Shown: piece by piece, positions 1 through 8,890 of the stretch
Numbering within the stretch: the first letter of the stretch is position 1
How the letters are laid out: every line of letters starts with the position of its first letter
Assembly (NCBI RefSeq): GCF_009806555.1
Contig: NZ_VUOK01000003.1
Coordinates: 310,001-374,000 of the forward strand
Origin: Methylobacterium sp. 2A
GTDB taxonomy: Bacteria; Pseudomonadota; Alphaproteobacteria; Rhizobiales; Beijerinckiaceae
Reading direction: 5' to 3'
DNA: 64,000 nt
Program-made: the position numbers and the translations under genes
The notes under the pieces: generated by a model
Database searches by the model: none
The model's input: the letters and a program-made list of their open reading frames with translations, nothing else
What the model was told of the DNA's origin: nothing

Positions 1-2
1 AG

Positions 3-206
3 CCAGGAAACATCTACGTGGAGCCGCGCGAGGACGGCGACTTCGCCGTGCGCCGCGAGGGATCCAAGCGCGCGAGCGCCATCACGCCGACCCAGAAGGC
101 GGGGATCGAGCGGGCTCGCGAACTGGAGCCCGACAAGAAGCCGAACGTGGCGCGGGTCCGGAACACGAAGGTCGGCGGTCCCGACCAGTTTCGGAAGACC
201 CGATAG
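3..206 (+). CDS. DUF2188-like small protein, 5' end cut by window edge
   Basis: The reading frame is open from the first bases of the window, so the true start lies upstream. The GTG at 18 is an internal codon rather than a convincing start. About 67 residues are visible. The core around VRREGSKRASAITPTQ resembles the DUF2188 family, small proteins with a conserved RxxGxxRA pattern and no established function. A basic tail ends in FRKTR. Function unknown; family call by pattern only. Confidence 0.55.
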   Translation, partial: PGNIYVEPREDGDFAVRREGSKRASAITPTQKAGIERARELEPDKKPNVARVRNTKVGGPDQFRKTR

Positions 207-233
207 TCCACGGCCGTCGGATCGCGACCTTCG

Positions 234-443
234 TCAGCGAAGGGTTGCGCTCTCGTCAGGTTCGAGATGCCGGTCCGCTCCGCCGGGACCGCCCGACGAG
301 ACGTGGCCATTCAAGCGCTCCAGATGCTCGAAGACATGCTCGAAGGCGGCCGTGATGGCTGCCTCGAACGAGCCGTCCGCCTTGCCCCGGGCCTGCTTCA
401 GGCCGCTGAGCAGTTCGCGATGCTTTTCGGTGTCACTCGACAT
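234..443 (-). CDS. small acidic hypothetical protein
   Basis: A 69-residue frame starts at an ATG at 441-443 and reads MSSDTEKHRELLSGLKQARG, then a predicted amphipathic helix (AAITAAFEHVFEHLERL) and a flexible acidic tail. An upstream in-frame start exists at 533, but the extra 30 residues look non-coding. It faces the DUF2188-like gene and ends 28 bases from it. I do not recognise the family. The helical pattern and codon bias support translation; function unknown. Confidence 0.4.
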   Translation of the reverse strand: MSSDTEKHRELLSGLKQARGKADGSFEAAITAAFEHVFEHLERLNGHVSSGGPGGADRHLEPDESATLR

Positions 444-840
444 GATGCGTGCTCCCGCCGGGCAAACCGCCCGGTCCTCGAAGCCAAGTTCTCGCGTATC
501 GTCGGGTTCCGGACGGTGGATGAAGCGCGCCAATCAGGAGCGACAGCCTTCGCGACGCTTCCCGCCGGCGGGAGGTCAAACGCTGTTTTTCGGATCGGGA
601 CCGCACACGCGCCATAGGGCGGCAGCCAGCCCGACATTCCCCAGTGCGGGTACCCGCGAGCGCGCCGACCGCTACAGCGAGCGGAAAGAACGGGAGCCCG
701 AGCGCCTGAAGGCGGTCGTCGCCGACATCGGCTTCGTGAAGCGTTGAGGAACCGTCCGGCCCGATCACGCTGCCCCTTCCCGATCATGCCGCGATCGGGT
801 CAGGTTTCGAACGGGACGATACGATCGGGGGCATCGGAGC
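444..840. other. intergenic, no gene assigned
   Basis: All six frames contain open stretches because of the high GC content, but none has convincing codon use. A short charged + strand tail ending ADIGFVKR before the stop at 745-747 could be the end of a decayed gene. Nothing else is seen. Confidence 0.4.
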
Positions 841-1437
841 ATGGACGAACCGGATAACGGGGCAGCAGCCGCGCCGAGCCCTCGCGACGAAGCCGAATTC
901 CATCGGTTCACGCGCCTTCAGCTCTCCTGCTCCGATTTCGCGCAGGCCATGAGCGCGGCCACCTTCCTCCTGCAGGAACTGGAAGACGACGTCGTCTACG
1001 GCCTGCCGGCCTGGCGGAAGTTCCGTTGCTACGAGACAACGATGGTCGTGGCCTACGCACGACCGTTCTCGCAATCCAAGGGACGGGTCCCGAAGCTCGG
1101 CTGGAAGGCGCTCGGCGTCGAACTGTCCTCGGCCGAATTGGCCCTGCACGAGAAGGTCGTCGCCCATCGCAATAGTCTCTACGGGCATTCCGACGCCGAC
1201 GCCGTGGAACTACGGATGCTGTATCTCCACGAGGTGTTCAATCACAACGGCGCGGAGATGAACCTGTTCATGCCGCGGTTCGAGGAGCGGCCGCGCTTCG
1301 ACCTCGATGAGATCTTCCGCATCTACGAGCTTTGCTCGAAGCTGAACCACCATGCCTTCATGGCGTGTCAGGATCTCGGCAAGCAGTTTCGCGATCGCTT
1401 CGAGCCCCTGCCCATGAATTTGAGCGATCCCGATTGA
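841..1437 (+). CDS. hypothetical protein with HEPN-like RN-x4-H motif
   Basis: A 198-residue soluble protein, mostly helical, with no signal peptide. Near residues 108-116 it carries AHRNSLYGHSD. This matches the R-x4-6-H spacing of HEPN proteins, which are often RNases in toxin-antitoxin and defence systems, and also resembles the helical 'RN..xAH' signature of AbiV/AbiU-type hypotheticals. No antitoxin-like partner is adjacent: the nearest gene is the convergent KfrA-like gene. HEPN membership is inferred from one motif and the helical character; a non-nuclease role is possible. Confidence 0.5.
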   Translation: MDEPDNGAAAAPSPRDEAEFHRFTRLQLSCSDFAQAMSAATFLLQELEDDVVYGLPAWRKFRCYETTMVVAYARPFSQSKGRVPKLGWKALGVELSSAELALHEKVVAHRNSLYGHSDADAVELRMLYLHEVFNHNGAEMNLFMPRFEERPRFDLDEIFRIYELCSKLNHHAFMACQDLGKQFRDRFEPLPMNLSDPD

Positions 1438-1564
1438 GCGGTTCGCTGGCCGGCGGTCACAGAGAAACGCCGGGCGGATCCGTCGTCTGCGCCCGAATAT
1501 GCCGGCGCGGATAAAGTCGGCACAATTCCGGCGGGCCAGCCGGCAACGACCGTGGCCGCTTCGC

Positions 1565-2257
1565 TCAAGCTGGGGGAGCCGCTTCCCTGGCGCGGCCGAG
1601 CGTCGGGAACGTGCCGCGCGAGAATCCCGTCTCGCCGCGCTCGAAATACCAGCCGTGGCTCACCCGCACCGACATCTTCTTGTGCAGTGTCCTCGGCGTC
1701 AGCGGCTCCCGGCGATCCGCCGCCCCGCGCACCGTCGCCGGCTTCAGGAGCCGGAGGATCTGCGCCGCGGTCATCGTGCCGGAGGCGCGCAGGATCTCGT
1801 AGATCTCCCGCATGACGCGGTCCCAGAACTCCTCCGACCGGCCCCGCTCCAGCCGCGCCTCGGCCCGCGTGACGCTCTCGCGCAGCCCCGCGATCTCCGC
1901 CTCGGCCGCGTCCAGACGATCCAGCGCCTCGGCCAGCAGTTCCTCGCTCGCACGCACGGTCACCGCCAGGTTCTCGCGGTCCCGGGTCAGCCGCGCCGCC
2001 GCCTCGGCCTGCGCCGCCGCCCAGAGATCCCCCGCCACCTTCGCCAGCGCATCCTGCAGCGGCACCGGCAGCTCTTTGATCTTCAGCGCTGGCGCGTAGC
2101 CCTTCGCCGCCTTCCACTCCGCCAGCGCCGGCCCGACCTCACGGTTCGAGCCGCCCTTCTTCAGAAGCGGGATCAGCGTCCGCAGCGACACGCGTCCGGT
2201 CCTGGCTAACAGCCCGTCCGCCGCCCTGAACAGTTCCTGCTTCCGCTGCTCATTCAT
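1565..2257 (-). CDS. KfrA-like DNA-binding coiled-coil protein
   Basis: The 230-residue product has an N-terminal helix-turn-helix-like part (residues about 1-60, containing RVSLRTLIPLLKKGGSNREV). A long alanine/arginine/glutamate coiled coil follows (about 75-150) and then a C-terminal region with RTLHKKMSVRVSHGWYFERG. The first two parts match the KfrA N-terminal family of plasmid proteins, which bind operator DNA near plasmid maintenance genes and form filaments through the coiled coil. KfrA supports plasmid stability, so this is mild evidence for a plasmid or plasmid-derived island. The C-terminal 70 residues are unlike textbook KfrA, and the gene may be a regulator of other accessory genes. 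No par or rep genes sit next to it. Confidence 0.65.
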   Translation of the reverse strand: MNEQRKQELFRAADGLLARTGRVSLRTLIPLLKKGGSNREVGPALAEWKAAKGYAPALKIKELPVPLQDALAKVAGDLWAAAQAEAAARLTRDRENLAVTVRASEELLAEALDRLDAAEAEIAGLRESVTRAEARLERGRSEEFWDRVMREIYEILRASGTMTAAQILRLLKPATVRGAADRREPLTPRTLHKKMSVRVSHGWYFERGETGFSRGTFPTLGRAREAAPPA

Positions 2258-2513
2258 GGCCCGCCCCCCGCCACGCCACGAGCATCACCCAAGATGGTTA
2301 ACGAGCCTATGGATTTCGGTAGCAAATCATGGTCGCGTTACCGCTACCGCTACCCCACCGAGTCGCGCTCCTTGCGCCCCGGGACCGTCCAGGGAATAAG
2401 GACCGCCCCGACCCAGGAGCCCGCCATGATACGCATCGGTCGTCCCACGCCCCCCTAAAACCCGGAGCGCGAGACCACCTGCGTCGAGCCTCCGCCAAGC
2501 GCGCGAGGCTCTC

Positions 2514-3068
2514 ATGCCCCCTCGGATCCTCTTCTCAAGCGACCATCATTTCGCGCACCGGGCCACCCTTGGCGACCGGCTGGGCCTGCGACGCCCCTTC
2601 GACACGATGGAGGCCCATGACGAGGCCCTGATCGTGCGTTGGAACGCCGACGTCCGCCCGGGCGACACCGTCTGGCACCTCGGCGACTTCTGCTACCGCT
2701 GCTCCGAAGCCAAGGCCCGGGAGATCTTCACGCGACTGAACGGCGCCAGGCGCTATCTCGTTCGCGGCAACCACGACCGCATCGGCGCGCGCCTGCCCTG
2801 GGACGGCATCTTCGACGTCGCCCACGTGCAGGTTCCGCTGCCGGACGGGTCTGTCCAGGGCGTGTGGTGCAGCCACTATGCCCACCGAGTCTGGCCCCGA
2901 ATGCACCGCGGCGACATCCATCTCTACGGCCATTCCCACGGCACGCTGCCCGGCACCGCGGCGAGCACCGACGTCGGCGTGGACTGCTTCGGCTTCCGCC
3001 CGGTCACCCTGGACGAGATCCGCATCCGCCTCGCCGAGAATGCCGCCAACGACGGGAGGGCGCCATGA
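2514..3068 (+). CDS. metallophosphoesterase (calcineurin-like), short form
   Basis: 184 residues containing all the metal-binding blocks of the calcineurin-like phosphoesterase superfamily: SSDHHFAH (residues about 8-15), HLGDFC (about 55), RGNHD (about 84), CSHYAHR (about 119) and YGHSHG (about 139). These ligands normally hold a dinuclear metal centre that hydrolyses phosphomono- or diesters. The substrate is not predictable; short members like this one are often annotated as phosphohydrolases acting on nucleotides or cyclic nucleotides. The stop overlaps the start of the next phosphoesterase gene (ATGA), so the two are translationally coupled. Start ATG at 2514 chosen because the first conserved strand follows immediately. 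Confidence 0.85.
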   Translation: MPPRILFSSDHHFAHRATLGDRLGLRRPFDTMEAHDEALIVRWNADVRPGDTVWHLGDFCYRCSEAKAREIFTRLNGARRYLVRGNHDRIGARLPWDGIFDVAHVQVPLPDGSVQGVWCSHYAHRVWPRMHRGDIHLYGHSHGTLPGTAASTDVGVDCFGFRPVTLDEIRIRLAENAANDGRAP

Positions 3069-3862
3069 CGCAGAAGCTCTGGGTCTTCAGCGACCTCCAT
3101 CAGGAATGGCCCGAGAACGCCTGGGATCCGGCGGCGCACGCGCCGCCCGACGGCTTCGACGTGGCCGTCGTCGCGGGCGACGTCCATACGCCGCTCGTGC
3201 GCGCCTTCGACTGGCTCGCCGAGCGCCTGCCCGACGTGCTGGTCGTCTACGTTCCGGGCAACCATGTCTTTTGGTGGGACCGGGGCGAGGACCGCTACAC
3301 GCTCGTCGACCAGCTGTCCCGCGGCCGGGACGTCACCGCGCGCCACGGCATCCACCTGCTGCTCGACGACGCCGTCGTCATCGGTGGCACGCGCTTCGCC
3401 GGCGGCACGCTCTGGACCGACTTCCGGCTCGGCCCCTTCGGGCTTCACGCCGCCATGCGCGCCGCCCAGGGCCGCGGCGGCATGAACGACTATCGCCGGA
3501 TCCGGAACGGGCCGCGGTCACGGCACCGTGTCGAGCCGGGCGAGATCCTCGCCCTGCACAGGAAGACGCGTGTATTCCTGGAGGCGACGCTCGCGACGGC
3601 GCACGACGGCCCGACGGTCGTCGTCACCCATCACGCGCCGCAGCCCGACAGCCTGCCGCGTCCGCACGAGGATCTCGGCTGGTGCTACACCTCGGATCTG
3701 CGTGACCTGATCCACGCGTGCGGCCCGGACCTGTGGGTCCACGGCCACATCCACCGGAGCGTCGATTACCACGTCGGCCGGACCCGGATGGTCTGCAACT
3801 CGCGCGGCCACCACGAGGAAGCCAGCGGCTTCGAGGATGGTCGCACCATCGACCTGCCTTGA
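3065..3862 (+). CDS. metallophosphoesterase, long form, coupled to the previous one
   Basis: 265 residues from an ATG that overlaps the upstream stop. Motifs are intact: FSDLHQEW (residue 9 on), VAGDVHTP, PGNHVFWW, VTHHAPQ and VHGHIHRS. This is the same subfamily as the enzyme at 35267-36049, sharing the order and wording of the blocks, including the GGTLWTDFRL stretch between blocks. Predicted cytosolic phosphoesterase of unknown substrate. Two coupled but divergent phosphoesterases in a row are unusual and echo the phosphoesterase/pseudo-phosphoesterase arrangement at 35-39 kb. No signal peptide. Regulation not visible. Confidence 0.85.
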   Translation: MTQKLWVFSDLHQEWPENAWDPAAHAPPDGFDVAVVAGDVHTPLVRAFDWLAERLPDVLVVYVPGNHVFWWDRGEDRYTLVDQLSRGRDVTARHGIHLLLDDAVVIGGTRFAGGTLWTDFRLGPFGLHAAMRAAQGRGGMNDYRRIRNGPRSRHRVEPGEILALHRKTRVFLEATLATAHDGPTVVVTHHAPQPDSLPRPHEDLGWCYTSDLRDLIHACGPDLWVHGHIHRSVDYHVGRTRMVCNSRGHHEEASGFEDGRTIDLP

Positions 3863-3995
3863 TCGGCCACCGGAAGGTCAGCAGGGCCGCGCACTCCGAA
3901 GACGCACTTCGGGGAGAAGAGGACACGCCCGACGTTTCGAGCTTGGCGGCGAATCATCTTGAGGTAGCATTGCTCGAACGCGACACGGATCCGGC

Positions 3996-4769
3996 ATGCC
4001 GCCTCCTCTCACGAAGCGCAAGAAAACGGGGGAACTCTATGTCAGGACGGCTTCCGTCGACGCCGCCATAGACCGTGCCGCAGGGCTCGATCTCGACGCC
4101 GTCATCCGCGAGGCCCGCGTCGACGATCGAGGAGCGCCGGGCTTCATGGAGCCCGAGTGCCTGCTCCACCTCGTCAGGTCGACCCGCCTCGACAATTCCG
4201 ATGACCGCTTCGCGCAGCTGTTCGAGATCCTCCTCGATCGGGTCGCCCGGTCGTTGAAAGGATCCATCCGGCCGAGCTCCCTCTACGATCCCGAGGAGTT
4301 GCGACAGGAGGTGGCCGACAGGTTCGTCGACCTCCTGGTGGAGGACCGAAACCAGCCTGGGGACGGTCTCGACTACTTCGAGGTGCGTTTCGCAAGCGCG
4401 CTCGCCGCGTTGCGCATCGACGTGCTGCGCGCGTCCGGACGCCTCGCCGCCAAGGAAGATCACGTCGAGGACATGCACGACCAGGAGGGTCAGCCACTTC
4501 CCGCGCTGGCCAAGCAACTCAGGCAGTTTTCCCAGGCAGAGGGCGCCGAACAGGAAAAAGAACATTTCCGGAACGAGCTTCTTCGGGCGATCGACCGTTT
4601 GCCAGACCACGAAAGGGTGGCTGTCACGCTCGTCCTCAAGGGGCATCCCATCGAGGGCGACGACGCGGAAACCATTGCGAAGCTTTGCGGCGTCTCCGAC
4701 CGGGCGATACGGTATCGCCTCCAGAAGGCGTACGAGAAGCTGCGTCGTGAACTCGGAGAGGGACGATGA
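3996..4769 (+). CDS. sigma-70-family-like regulator (ECF-type helix-turn-helix)
   Basis: 257 residues. A helical middle (about 90-160: YDPEELRQEVADRFVDLLVEDR ... LAALRIDVLRASGR) has the look of sigma region 2. The C-terminus (about 195-255: LLRAIDRLPDHERVAVTLV ... IAKLCGVSDRAIRYRLQKAYEKLRREL) is a clear sigma region-4 helix-turn-helix. The N-terminal 80 residues are extra and unrecognised. It heads a tight run: its stop overlaps the ATG of the 210-residue gene, whose 3' end in turn overlaps the ImmA/UvrD fusion. A specialised sigma factor at the head of a defence-like operon suggests that the cluster is transcribed by its own factor in response to a signal. That role is inferred. Confidence 0.7.
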   Translation: MPPPLTKRKKTGELYVRTASVDAAIDRAAGLDLDAVIREARVDDRGAPGFMEPECLLHLVRSTRLDNSDDRFAQLFEILLDRVARSLKGSIRPSSLYDPEELRQEVADRFVDLLVEDRNQPGDGLDYFEVRFASALAALRIDVLRASGRLAAKEDHVEDMHDQEGQPLPALAKQLRQFSQAEGAEQEKEHFRNELLRAIDRLPDHERVAVTLVLKGHPIEGDDAETIAKLCGVSDRAIRYRLQKAYEKLRRELGEGR

Positions 4770-5398
4770 CGACGACCAGCACCGCGCGCGGCGCGCGCGA
4801 CGTATTGATGATGTTCGCGACCGAGGGTGAGCCGACGCCGAGACGCCTCGAAGCGTATGCGAAGGATCACCCCGAGTTGCGCCGGGAGCTGACGGAATTG
4901 GCGGTCGAGATGGTGCTGGAACCCTCCCGCCCGCTACCGCCCGCCGATGCCTCGACAAAAGCTACGGTGGCGTCCGCATGGGCCCGTTTCCAGGCCGGAA
5001 CAAGGTCGGACGTCGAGAGAGCCCCCGTGCGCAGCGCGGCGGCGTTGCCGAACGTCTTCGCCGGGTTCAGCGGGGCGGCCTTCCCGCGATTGGCGGCGCG
5101 CCTGGATGTGACCCCGCTCTTTCTGATCAAGATGAAGGACGGCCTCATCGAGGCGGCCCGCTTCCCGAGGGCTTTCTCGAAGCTCGTCGCCGATGAGGTC
5201 GGGCATGAAGTGGACCTCATAATAGCCAGCCTCGGACGACCCTCCGCGATACCCCGCGGCATGATGGCCAAATCGGACGGGAAACCGGAAGCCGGGGCGA
5301 AGCAGAGCTTCGAGGAAGCCGTCGCCACGTCCGGCCTGACCCCCGAGCAGCAGGAACGGCTGCTCAACATGGCAAGGGCCGAACGTGGATCCGATTGA
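4766..5398 (+). CDS. hypothetical 210-aa partner of the sigma-like protein
   Basis: Starts in an ATGA overlap with the sigma-like gene and its last 14 bases overlap the start of the next gene, so all three are probably co-translated. The N-terminus is helical (LEAYAKDHPELRRELTELAVEMV). The middle (about 100-160: AFPRLAARLDVTPLFLIKMKDGLIE ... AFSKLVADEVGHEVDLIIASLG) resembles the conserved helical domain seen in proteins encoded next to M78/ImmA peptidases and XRE regulators. Its position after a sigma factor and before an ImmA-type peptidase is what one expects of an anti-sigma or substrate protein cut by the peptidase, as in ImmR/ImmA pairs. No cleavage site or transmembrane segment can be named. 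Function is inference only. Confidence 0.6.
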   Translation: MTTTSTARGARDVLMMFATEGEPTPRRLEAYAKDHPELRRELTELAVEMVLEPSRPLPPADASTKATVASAWARFQAGTRSDVERAPVRSAAALPNVFAGFSGAAFPRLAARLDVTPLFLIKMKDGLIEAARFPRAFSKLVADEVGHEVDLIIASLGRPSAIPRGMMAKSDGKPEAGAKQSFEEAVATSGLTPEQQERLLNMARAERGSD

Positions 5399-8300
5399 GG
5401 CCGCGAGGAAACGAGCTGCACGCATCCACCGGGAGATCGTCGCCGACGGCGGTGATCCCTGGCAGCCGTTCGACATCGTCGTACGTGCCATCGCCACGCA
5501 CGACCTGTGGCATCAACCGGTGCAGGCCGGCGACGTGTCGCTGCATGGATGCAAAGCGCGCATCGATCCCGACACGAAGGGGATCCTGTACGGCGAGACT
5601 GGCACGGCGGGTGGCGACGCCCTGTTGATCGGGCACGAGCTCGGCCATGTGGCGATGCACGGCTGCACGGACCCGGTCCTCACCCACCACACCGATCCCA
5701 GCCGCTCGGCGGAGAGCGGCACCGCCGTCGAGAAGCTCGTCGACTATGGGCGAGGCGAGCGTCGGGAGGTCCAGGCCGACCTCTTCGCCCGCGAACTGGT
5801 GCTGCCACGATCGGTCGCGCGCGATCGTCACGCGGAGGGCATGAGCGTCGCGGACATCGCCGCCCGCCTCGGCATCACGGAAGACGTCGTCACCCAGCAA
5901 TTGCTCGATGCCCTGCTGCTTCCGCCGGTCCCAGACGCGGTCGCCGTCCCCTCCGGCGGTGCGCTCCGGCGCGACCCCAGCCAGGACATCGCCGTGGCGC
6001 ACCGCGGCAGCCCCTATCTCCTTCAGGCAGGCCCGGGCACGGGGAAGACGAGGACCCTCATCCGGCGTGTGACCAGCCTCATCGACGAGGGCGTCGACCC
6101 GAACGGCATCCTCGTCCTGACCTTCTCGAACAAGGCGGCCGGCGAGCTGATGGACCGGCTCGCCCTGTCCCATCCCGAGGCGGCCGCCTCAGTCTGGATC
6201 GGAACCTTCCACGCCTTCGGCCTCGACATCGTCCGCCGCTTCCACGATCGGCTCCGGCTCCCTGCGAGCCCGCGCCTCGTCGACAAGGCCACGGCCATCA
6301 CGATGCTCGAAGGGGTGATCCCGAGCCTGGCCCTGGACCACTACCGCGATCTCTGGGATCCCGAGGAGAACCTCGCGGACATCCTCGCCGCCATCTCGCG
6401 GGCCAAGGACGAACTCGTCGATCACGTCCGCTACGCCGAGCTCGCCGAGGCCATGGAGAGAGCCGCGACCGACGATGCGACACGCCTGCGGGCGAAGCGC
6501 GCGGCCGAGGAGGCACTCGTCTACGCGGCCTACGAACGCCTCCTGGCGGACAGCGACGCCCTGGACTTCGGCGACCTCATCATGAAGCCGGTTCGCCTGA
6601 TGGCCGACCATCCCCAGGTCGCCAGGGCCTTGGCGCTCCGGCACCGTCACATCCTCGTCGACGAATACCAGGACGTGAACTTCGCCACCGTGCGCCTGAT
6701 CGCGGCACTCGCGGCGGACGAGGGCGAGCGCCTCTGGGTGGTCGGCGACGCCCGCCAGTCGATCTACCGCTTCCGGGGCGCGACCTCGGCGAGCATGGGT
6801 GCCTTCAAGGACGACTATCCCAAAGCGACGGACGGCGCACTGACCGTCAATTATCGCTCCCGCGGCGAGATCATCGACACCTTCTCGGCCTTCGCGTCGA
6901 GCGTCGAGGCCTTCCGACGCCTCGGCGATCTCCGCCTCACCGCCGATCGAGGAGCCTGCGGCCGGCGACCGGTCATGCACGAGGCCGGCACGCCCGACGA
7001 CGAGATCGCGCTGGTCGCCGCCTCCGTCGCCGAGGCGAACGACGGTGGGATCGACTATCGCGACCAGGCGATCCTCTGCACGGCCAACGACCGGCTCGCC
7101 GCGTTCGCCGCCGGCCTGACGGCTCGGAACATCCCCGTCCTCTACCTCGGGCCCCTCTTCGAGCGGCCCGAGATCAAGGACCTGCTCAGCCTGCTCGCCC
7201 TGTTCCACGATCCCCGCGCCGCGACGCTGGTGCGCGTCGCCATGATCCCGGAGGTCGCGATGGGCCTCGGCGACGTCGCCCTCGTCGCCGTCCACCTCAG
7301 GGAGGCGGCCGGCGGCCCGCTGGCCTGGCTGGAGGACGCCGACGCGCTCCCCGGCTTGAGCCTCGCCGGGCGTGAATCCCTCAGGCGCCTACGCGACGCC
7401 TGCGGCGGCTTCGAGGCCCGCGCCCATCCCTGGAACGTAGCGAGCGCCCTGGTGCTCGACAGGCTCGGTATCGCGCGCCGCATCGGCGGGGCCACGACGC
7501 TGGCCGACCGGATGGCCGGCGTCGCGGTCTGGCAATTCCTCAACTTCCTCAGATCCCTGCCGATCGAGGGGGAGTTCCCGACCTCCGAGGTCTCGCGTCA
7601 GATCAGGAGGTTGATCCGGCTGAACGAGGAGCGTTCGCTGCGCCAGTTCCCGGACGCCGCCCTGGAGCTCGATGCCGTCCGGCTGATGACCATCCACGGC
7701 AGCAAGGGCCTCGAATTCGACCTCGTCCATGCCCCGGGCATGATCGCGACGGGGCTGCCCAGAAGCGCGAAGGCGCCGGACTGCCCGCCGCCGGACGGTC
7801 TCATCGCCGGCAGCGCGGGCCTGACCGGCCTCCAGGCCAGCGTGGCCGGCCACGAAGAACAGGAGGCCTGCCTGTTCTTCGTGCTGCTCTCCCGCGCGCG
7901 GGACGGCCTGCGCCTCTACCGCTCCACGCTTCAGAAGGGTGGAGCGAGGAGGCGCAACCCGTCCGCGTACAACGCCCGGATCGCCGCGACGCTGGACCCC
8001 GCGCCCCCGATCGCTCCTCTCCCGGCACCGCCGGCTGCGGCCGCGCCGCCACCGGTGGCGGTGGCCTGGAGCGTGCCGGTCGAACTCGATCACCAGCACC
8101 TCGATTCCTACGGGAAGTGCGGCTTGCGCTTCCTCTACACCTACGTCCTCGGCCTCGGCGGCCGACGCGACGAGAACCCCTACATCCGGATGCACAACGC
8201 CGTCCGGGCGATGATCGATTGGCTCGACCGGAACTTCGACGCGGCGCAGGCCGAGCCGGCGGGCTTCGCGGCGGCGTTCGACGGTGCCTGGGAGGGGCAC

Positions 8301-8813
8301 GGGCCGGCCGAGCATGGCCACGCCAACGCCTATAGGCAGATCGCCGAGGAGATGCTCCGCTTCCTCGTGGGCACGCGCGCCGAGGAAGGCCGGCAGCCCC
8401 CCAGGGCCCTGCGCCTGGGCGCCGGCGGCGGACATGTCCTGTCACGGGCGCACGACGTGGTGCGCACCCGTGACGGCCGCCTCGTCGTGAGGCGCGTCGC
8501 CACGCGCAAGGCCATGGCCTCGCTTGAGAAGGAGATCGAATACGCGATCCTCGATGCGGCCGCCGAGCAGGCCTTCGGCGAGCCCGTGACGGTCGAGGCG
8601 ATCCACCTCACCGGCGCGACCCGCCGACCGGTCCCGCCCGACAAGCGGGCGGAACTCGTGGCCGCCGTCGCCCAGCACATGGCCGACGTCGGCGCTGGCC
8701 GCTTCGCCCCCAATCCCGGGCGCGGTTGCCTCCGCTGCCCGCACCTGTTCGCCTGCCCTGGCCTACCGGCCGGCGGCGCCTTCGTGCGGCACCCCCTGTC
8801 CAGGGAGCGCTGA
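5385..8813 (+). CDS. ImmA/IrrE peptidase - UvrD helicase - Cas4/RecB-like fusion
   Basis: 1142 residues in three parts. Residues about 1-180: M78 (ImmA/IrrE) metallopeptidase with GHELGH (83-88) and the downstream EVQADLFARELVLP helix carrying the third ligand. Residues about 200-880: superfamily 1A UvrD/Rep helicase with Walker A GPGTGKT (216-222), DEYQD (about 425), GDARQSIYRFRG (about 453) and MTIHGSKGLEF (about 769). Residues about 890-1142: a RecB/AddB/Cas4-like part with YGKCGLRF and a CLRCPHLFAC cluster that could hold an Fe-S centre. The ExK/DxK nuclease block appears degenerate (RRVATRK). Start ATG 5385 overlaps the upstream gene by 14 bases. Fusing a regulator-cleaving peptidase to a DNA translocase suggests that DNA damage or foreign DNA sensed by the helicase triggers proteolysis, possibly of the neighbouring protein. 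Confidence 0.85.
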   Translation: MDPIEAARKRAARIHREIVADGGDPWQPFDIVVRAIATHDLWHQPVQAGDVSLHGCKARIDPDTKGILYGETGTAGGDALLIGHELGHVAMHGCTDPVLTHHTDPSRSAESGTAVEKLVDYGRGERREVQADLFARELVLPRSVARDRHAEGMSVADIAARLGITEDVVTQQLLDALLLPPVPDAVAVPSGGALRRDPSQDIAVAHRGSPYLLQAGPGTGKTRTLIRRVTSLIDEGVDPNGILVLTFSNKAAGELMDRLALSHPEAAASVWIGTFHAFGLDIVRRFHDRLRLPASPRLVDKATAITMLEGVIPSLALDHYRDLWDPEENLADILAAISRAKDELVDHVRYAELAEAMERAATDDATRLRAKRAAEEALVYAAYERLLADSDALDFGDLIMKPVRLMADHPQVARALALRHRHILVDEYQDVNFATVRLIAALAADEGERLWVVGDARQSIYRFRGATSASMGAFKDDYPKATDGALTVNYRSRGEIIDTFSAFASSVEAFRRLGDLRLTADRGACGRRPVMHEAGTPDDEIALVAASVAEANDGGIDYRDQAILCTANDRLAAFAAGLTARNIPVLYLGPLFERPEIKDLLSLLALFHDPRAATLVRVAMIPEVAMGLGDVALVAVHLREAAGGPLAWLEDADALPGLSLAGRESLRRLRDACGGFEARAHPWNVASALVLDRLGIARRIGGATTLADRMAGVAVWQFLNFLRSLPIEGEFPTSEVSRQIRRLIRLNEERSLRQFPDAALELDAVRLMTIHGSKGLEFDLVHAPGMIATGLPRSAKAPDCPPPDGLIAGSAGLTGLQASVAGHEEQEACLFFVLLSRARDGLRLYRSTLQKGGARRRNPSAYNARIAATLDPAPPIAPLPAPPAAAAPPPVAVAWSVPVELDHQHLDSYGKCGLRFLYTYVLGLGGRRDENPYIRMHNAVRAMIDWLDRNFDAAQAEPAGFAAAFDGAWEGHGPAEHGHANAYRQIAEEMLRFLVGTRAEEGRQPPRALRLGAGGGHVLSRAHDVVRTRDGRLVVRRVATRKAMASLEKEIEYAILDAAAEQAFGEPVTVEAIHLTGATRRPVPPDKRAELVAAVAQHMADVGAGRFAPNPGRGCLRCPHLFACPGLPAGGAFVRHPLSRER

Positions 8814-8890
8814 GGCTCGGCCGGCCGGCAAGATGGCCGCGATCAATCCTGGAAAAAAAGTGAGCGCGGCCGTTTCCGGATCCGCCGGTC

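Noticed and set aside
352..747. Plus-strand frame ending ADIGFVKR
   Set aside because: The front overlaps the better-supported small minus-strand gene; only the charged tail is protein-like.
1368..2117. Long minus-strand glycine/arginine-rich frame inside the KfrA-like gene
   Set aside because: Typical GC shadow of the real frame: extreme composition, no structure pattern.
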